Source: JADKFD01 sp050250665
GTDB taxonomy: Bacteria; Pseudomonadota; Gammaproteobacteria; Xanthomonadales; SZUA-5
DNA length: 64,000 nt
NCBI GenBank assembly: GCA_050250665.1
Contig: JBFWOF010000009.1
Coordinates: forward strand, 1 to 64,000
Direction: 5' to 3'
In this document: positions 59,880 to 64,000 of the stretch, one piece after another
Layout of the letters: every line of letters begins with the position of its first letter
Numbering within the stretch: position 1 is the first letter of the stretch
Made by a program: the position numbers and the translations under genes
The notes under the pieces: generated by a model
The model's input: only the letters and a program-made list of their open reading frames with translations
Databases searched by the model: none
What the model was told of the DNA's origin: nothing

Positions 59880-62800
59880 CTATTCGAAGCCGTTGGCAAA
59901 CATCGGATCAGGCAGGGTCAGCACGAAGTCGATATTGCCGATCTGGGCCGATGCCGGGACCGCGATGGCCGTGCCGTTGAGCGGATTGCAGCCGCTGCCG
60001 CAGACGGCGCCACCGAACAGTCGGTCCTGAAGTCCGAGGTTGTTGCGGGTGCGGGCAAAGTAGTTGCCTGCCGGCAGACCGTTGACTGCATACACGCCCT
60101 GCGAATTGCTGGTGGCGGTGCCCGCCAGACGCCCGGCGCTGTCGTAGATGTCGACACCGACCAGTTGCAGCGGCTGTCCGGACCCATTGCGCACGGTGCC
60201 GGTGAGGCCCAGACCCGCGGTTGCCAGGCTGAAGTCGATGCCGGTCACCGGCGTGGTGCTGACATTGATTGCCGTGCCGGTGGTGACGTTGCAGGCCAGC
60301 AGGCAGTTCTGGCCGTTGTACAGGCGGTTGACGTAGCCATTGCCGGCGCCGCGACTGACACCGTTGGCAGTTGCCGCGTAATAGGTGCCCGAAGGCAGAC
60401 TGCCTTCGCTGAGGTACTGGCCGGCGCCATTGGTGACGGCCTGACCGACAGCGGCTCCGCTGCTGTTGAAGAAGTACACGGTCACACCCGCCAACGGCGC
60501 GTTGTTGCCTGCATCGCGCACGGTGCCGGCGATGGTCTGACCGGTGGGCAGGCGCAGATTGATGTTGGCCGGGCCGGTGCTGACAGCAGCGCTGGAGCGG
60601 GTGCTGAGCACGATCGGCGTACCGAGCGCGGCCACGTTGCAGGCGCCGGCCGGACAGGGCACGTTGGCATAGAGCTGATCGACCAGACCCGAGCTGTTGC
60701 GGATCAGCACATAGTAGGTGCCGTTGGCGACGCCGCTGAATTCCCAGACACCGTTGCTGATCGGGGTGCTGGCGACTTCGGCGCCGGTGGCGTCCAGCAA
60801 CAGGGCGGTGCCGGTGGGCAGCGGATTGTTGAAGGTGTCACCGGCGGTGCCGGAGATCGTGCTGCCCGGTGTCAGCGCGAAATTGATGCCGGTGATCGGC
60901 GCGGCCCCGAGCACGATCGGTGTGCCCGACAACGCCAGGCAGGGCGTGGGCGTGCAGGAAATGCCGCTGTGCACCTGATTGACGAAGCCCGAGAGATTGG
61001 CGGTGCGAAGCCGGTAGGTGCCCGGCTGCAAACCGGCGATGGCATAGTCGCCGCTGGCGTTGGTCTGAGTCTGGCCAGCGATGAAGCCACCGGTGTCGAA
61101 GGCCACCACCCGTGCCAGCGCGATGCCGGCGCCGCCGACGGCATTGGTCACGCGACCGCTGATCGAGCTGCCGCCAGTCAGGGTGAAATCAACCAGACCG
61201 GTGCCCAGGCCCGAGCTGACCGGCACCGCCGTGCCGCTGAGCACATCGCAATAGCCGCTGCAGGGCAGGGCATTGAAGACCTGGTCGACAAAGCCCAGGC
61301 TCTGCTGCGTGCGTACGAAGAAGTTGCCGCTGGGCAGGGTGTCGATCTGATAGTTGCCGGAGGCGTTGGTGCCGATCTGACCCACCGGAATGCCCAGACT
61401 GTTGTAGACCTGCACGGTGGCGCCGACGATAGGCGCTACCGGCCCGGACTTGACCGTGCCGCTGATCGAACCCCCGTTGTTGAGCACGAAGTTCTGGCCG
61501 CTCAAGGTGGTTCCGGCCGTGATCGCAATGGCGCTGCCGTTGAGGCCGTTGCAGGCGGCCGGGCAGGGCGTGGACGGGAAAGCCAGATCAATGAAGCCGC
61601 TCGAGCCGCGGGTCACCATGTAATAACTGCCTGCCGGGAGGCCATCGAAGCGATAGACCCCGGCGCCGTTGCTGGTGCTGGTCAGCGCCACAGCGCCGCT
61701 GGCCGCCAGCAGCTGCACGCTGATGCCGGAGATGGGCGCGCCGCCGCTGGCCGCAGTGATGGTGCCGGTAATGGAGGCTGGCGTGGCCAGGGTCAGATCG
61801 GCAGTGAACAGCGAGGTTGTGGGCGGTGCCAGGTCGATGGGCGTGCCCAGGCGCACCTGACAGGCATTGCCCACACACGGCTGTGCGCTGAACAGCGCAT
61901 CGGCGCGGCCCAGGGTGTCGCGGGTGCGCACGTAGTAACGACCGGCCGGCAAACCCGTGAAGGTGTAGAGGCCAGCCGCGTCAGACGAACTGGTGCGCAG
62001 CAGATTGCCGATGGCACCGTAGAGTTCGACCGGCACATTGGCTGCAGGCGTTGCGCCCAGCCTGACCGTGCCCTGCACCGTGGCCGCGAGATCCAGCGCG
62101 AAGTCGATGCTGCCGGTTGTTGCCGTGCCCGAAACCACCACGGCGCTTCCATCCAGCGGATTGCAGAAGGGATCGCAAACGATGTTGTTATAGACCTCGT
62201 CGAGGAAACCCAGGGCATTGGTGGTGGTGACAAAGTAGTTGCCTGGCGAGAGGCCGTACACCTCGTAGCTGCCACCGATAACGCTCTTGGCCACGCCAGA
62301 AAGCCTCCCGGCGCTGTTGTAGACCTTGATGTCGACACCGGCAATCGGCGCACCGCCGCTGCTGGCAGTAACCTGCCCCGAGATGCTGCCGCCCTTGACC
62401 AGCGGGAAGTCGATGCCGGTGGTATCGACGCCGGTGACGGTAAATCCGGTGCCGGTGGTGATGCCGCAACTGCCGTAGGGGCAAGCCAGGCCGTTGTAGG
62501 CCTGATCGACATAGCCGAAGCCGAAGCTGAAGTTGTTGCGCAGCAGGAAGGTGGATGCGTACAGCGTGGTGCCGGCAGTAAAGCCGGTCCGGGAATAGTA
62601 ATTGCCGGCGCGGTCAACCTGCGCGAATCCAGCATAGTTGTCGAGCGTGTTGTTGAAACCGATGCCGCCGCAGCCACCGAGGCCCGGCGCGGGGTCATAA
62701 GCGCGGCAATCCGGCGGATTGCCGGCGTCGCTGACCGTGCCGCGAACCAGCGCTCCGCGCGGCATGATCACGTCGATGGTGGACAGCGTGCTGCCGGTAG

Positions 62801-64000
62801 TGGCGAACAGCGGTGGCAACACCGATTGATCGCAACCGCCGCGCGGACAGGGCGTGCCGCCAAAGGCGGTGTCGACAAAGCCGATCGCCGAGGTGCTGGC
62901 AAAGACGCCCTTGTAGATACCCGGCGCCAGTCCGGTGGCGGTGTAGGAGCAGGCGACCGGTGTAGACGTGGTCGGCGCAGTGCAATTCAGGAAGGCCGCC
63001 TGCGCGTAGGTGCTGCTGCCGTTGAACAATTCGATGCGCATGCGATTGCGCAAGGCCGGAGCGCCAGTCAGTCCATCGGTGATGCTGCCGGTGATGGTGC
63101 CGCCGCGCTGCAGACTGAAATTGACCGTGGCGCTGCTGCCGGGGCCAGATGCGGTGATCGTGACTGGGGTGCCGAATTCGTCGCATCCCAAGGTCGGGCA
63201 TACCACGTTGCCGTTGTAGGTCAGCACATAGTTGGCGCCTCGGGCATCGGCGCTGATGTAGTAAACACCGGGCGGAATGCCGCGAATGGTGTAGTTGCCG
63301 CCGGCATCGGTATAGCCGGACCCTGCGCCACCGATGGCGCGGTTGTAGACGCCGATGGACACATTCTCAAGGGGTGTGCCCGTGCCGCTTTCCAGCACCT
63401 GACCGCTGATGGTGCCGAGAATCGGCAGCGTGATCTGAGGTAGCGTCTGCGGCGTGCCGGCGACGACGGTGATTGGCGCGCTGGCACTCAGCGGCTCGCA
63501 GATCGCACCCGGGCAGGAGGTATTGGGGAAGGCCACGCGCCCGTGGCTGCTGGAAACCGGCATGAAGCTCACCGGATCGGTGCTGGGGGGGCCGGCCAGC
63601 AGTCGGTAGGAGCCGGTCCGGAGCTTGGGAAAACTGAAGTTGCCGCTGGCATCGGCCTGGGCCGAGGTCACGGTGTAGAAATCGTCCGAATACAGCGAGA
63701 TCTCGGCGAAGGGCACGACCGCGCCGCCACTGTCGTTGACATTGCCGCTCAGCGAGGCGGCCGGCTGCAGCGCGAAATTGGTGGCGCTGACGCTGGCGCC
63801 TGCCGCTACCGTGACCAGCGTGGAAGGCACAAAGGAGCAGTCATCCGCGTTGCAGGGTACGTTGCCCAGCGCCGCAGCCATCAGTCCGCTGGGCGCATAG
63901 GCCTCGGCATAGACCCGGTAGGTGCCGGGCGGCAAGCCGCTAATCGAATAGCTGCCGTCAACTGCAATAATGGAGCTGCCACTGGTGAAGCCGTCGGTGC
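59880..64000 (-). CDS. Giant secreted carboxypeptidase-regulatory-like repeat protein ending in FANGFE (5' end outside window)
   Basis: At least 1373 residues; the frame is open to the right edge, so the start and any signal peptide are missing. About twelve tandem ~100-residue repeats follow the CarboxypepD_reg/CNA-B-like pattern: xISGxV, hydrophobic strand (VQVYNSLGIPVGQ), GNYxIxGLPxGxYxxxT, then a Cys-containing loop (CPAAC-, CSGYC-type pair) and GTPIxV. The Cys pairs recur at equal spacing and probably form disulphides per repeat. The end is LPDPMFANGFE. Repeats are diverged, so expansion is not recent. It is probably an extended extracellular stalk or adhesin; export must occur through a signal outside the window. 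Confidence 0.85.
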   Translation of the reverse strand, partial: TDGFTSGSSIIAVDGSYSISGLPPGTYRVYAEAYAPSGLMAAALGNVPCNADDCSFVPSTLVTVAAGASVSATNFALQPAASLSGNVNDSGGAVVPFAEISLYSDDFYTVTSAQADASGNFSFPKLRTGSYRLLAGPPSTDPVSFMPVSSSHGRVAFPNTSCPGAICEPLSASAPITVVAGTPQTLPQITLPILGTISGQVLESGTGTPLENVSIGVYNRAIGGAGSGYTDAGGNYTIRGIPPGVYYISADARGANYVLTYNGNVVCPTLGCDEFGTPVTITASGPGSSATVNFSLQRGGTITGSITDGLTGAPALRNRMRIELFNGSSTYAQAAFLNCTAPTTSTPVACSYTATGLAPGIYKGVFASTSAIGFVDTAFGGTPCPRGGCDQSVLPPLFATTGSTLSTIDVIMPRGALVRGTVSDAGNPPDCRAYDPAPGLGGCGGIGFNNTLDNYAGFAQVDRAGNYYSRTGFTAGTTLYASTFLLRNNFSFGFGYVDQAYNGLACPYGSCGITTGTGFTVTGVDTTGIDFPLVKGGSISGQVTASSGGAPIAGVDIKVYNSAGRLSGVAKSVIGGSYEVYGLSPGNYFVTTTNALGFLDEVYNNIVCDPFCNPLDGSAVVVSGTATTGSIDFALDLAATVQGTVRLGATPAANVPVELYGAIGNLLRTSSSDAAGLYTFTGLPAGRYYVRTRDTLGRADALFSAQPCVGNACQVRLGTPIDLAPPTTSLFTADLTLATPASITGTITAASGGAPISGISVQLLAASGAVALTSTSNGAGVYRFDGLPAGSYYMVTRGSSGFIDLAFPSTPCPAACNGLNGSAIAITAGTTLSGQNFVLNNGGSISGTVKSGPVAPIVGATVQVYNSLGIPVGQIGTNASGNYQIDTLPSGNFFVRTQQSLGFVDQVFNALPCSGYCDVLSGTAVPVSSGLGTGLVDFTLTGGSSISGRVTNAVGGAGIALARVVAFDTGGFIAGQTQTNASGDYAIAGLQPGTYRLRTANLSGFVNQVHSGISCTPTPCLALSGTPIVLGAAPITGINFALTPGSTISGTAGDTFNNPLPTGTALLLDATGAEVASTPISNGVWEFSGVANGTYYVLIRNSSGLVDQLYANVPCPAGACNVAALGTPIVLSTRSSAAVSTGPANINLRLPTGQTIAGTVRDAGNNAPLAGVTVYFFNSSGAAVGQAVTNGAGQYLSEGSLPSGTYYAATANGVSRGAGNGYVNRLYNGQNCLLACNVTTGTAINVSTTPVTGIDFSLATAGLGLTGTVRNGSGQPLQLVGVDIYDSAGRLAGTATSNSQGVYAVNGLPAGNYFARTRNNLGLQDRLFGGAVCGSGCNPLNGTAIAVPASAQIGNIDFVLTLPDPMFANGFE

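Noticed and set aside
60165..63443. A 1,092-codon open frame on the plus strand opposite the giant repeat gene
   Set aside because: It is exactly antisense to a gene with clear domain repeats, has no recognisable motif or ribosome site, and is kept open by GC-rich codon bias.

Overview
The window reads as one contiguous piece of a GC-rich gammaproteobacterial chromosome. The best fit is the order Lysobacterales (Xanthomonadales), Rhodanobacteraceae/Lysobacteraceae-like. This is inferred from the gene families (lipoprotein M3 peptidase, DUF3772-type MscS channel, S9 and CocE-type exopeptidases, sigma factor/TPR-kinase pairs), from the extragenic palindromic repeats of the GTAGCCC, TGTGGGAGC and TGCGAGG types, and from secreted proteins ending in F-A-N/D-G-F-E. 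I see no rRNA, tRNA, phage or plasmid genes and no CRISPR array. The only transposon trace is a decayed IS3-type end near 28.3 kb.

Layout. Bases 1-13.8 kb are almost entirely minus strand: a secreted unknown protein, a peptidyl-dipeptidase lipoprotein, an MscS channel, a CNNM/CBS (CorC-like) transporter, a patatin-type lipase, a PHB-depolymerase-like esterase, then an operon of ECF sigma factor, anti-sigma-like membrane protein, trypsin-like protein and an unknown protein cut by the left edge. At 14-20 kb are a small secreted protein behind a perfect CRP/Clp palindrome, a diheme cytochrome c lipoprotein, an exported acidic protein with two tail-collar domains, and an S9 peptidase. At 25-31 kb is a cluster of exported, extremely acidic paralogues that share one N-terminus but carry different C-termini: coiled coil, divergent cold-shock domain, canonical cold-shock domain split by an amber codon, and a truncated remnant. 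At 31-36 kb are an RlmN/Cfr-like radical SAM protein, a small membrane-protein operon, a GGDEF protein and an unknown protein. At 36-54 kb are two further sigma/kinase pairs, a photolyase-DUF2256 pair, a TPR-GGDEF protein and two large beta-helix secreted proteins. At 54-64 kb are an alpha/beta hydrolase, a subtilase, a CocE-like hydrolase, a small protein, and a giant repeat protein that runs off the right edge.

How the genes may work together. Three modules couple an ECF-type sigma factor to a membrane-anchored Ser/Thr kinase with a C-terminal TPR-like region. Each lies next to a large secreted protein: a delta-60 repeat protein with the FANGFE end, a CSLREA/beta-helix protein with an FADGFE motif, and a CSLREA-like beta-helix protein with a related degenerate end. 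This suggests, as inference only, that the kinase/sigma pairs control export or display of these proteins, and that the short FA[N/D]GFE tail is a processing or sorting tag. The acidic-protein cluster is the second candidate for an undescribed system, because it apparently exports cold-shock (nucleic-acid-binding) domains on long Asp/Glu-rich stalks. Start sites were moved from the longest open frame wherever a Shine-Dalgarno sequence, a signal peptide or operon overlap indicated a downstream start.
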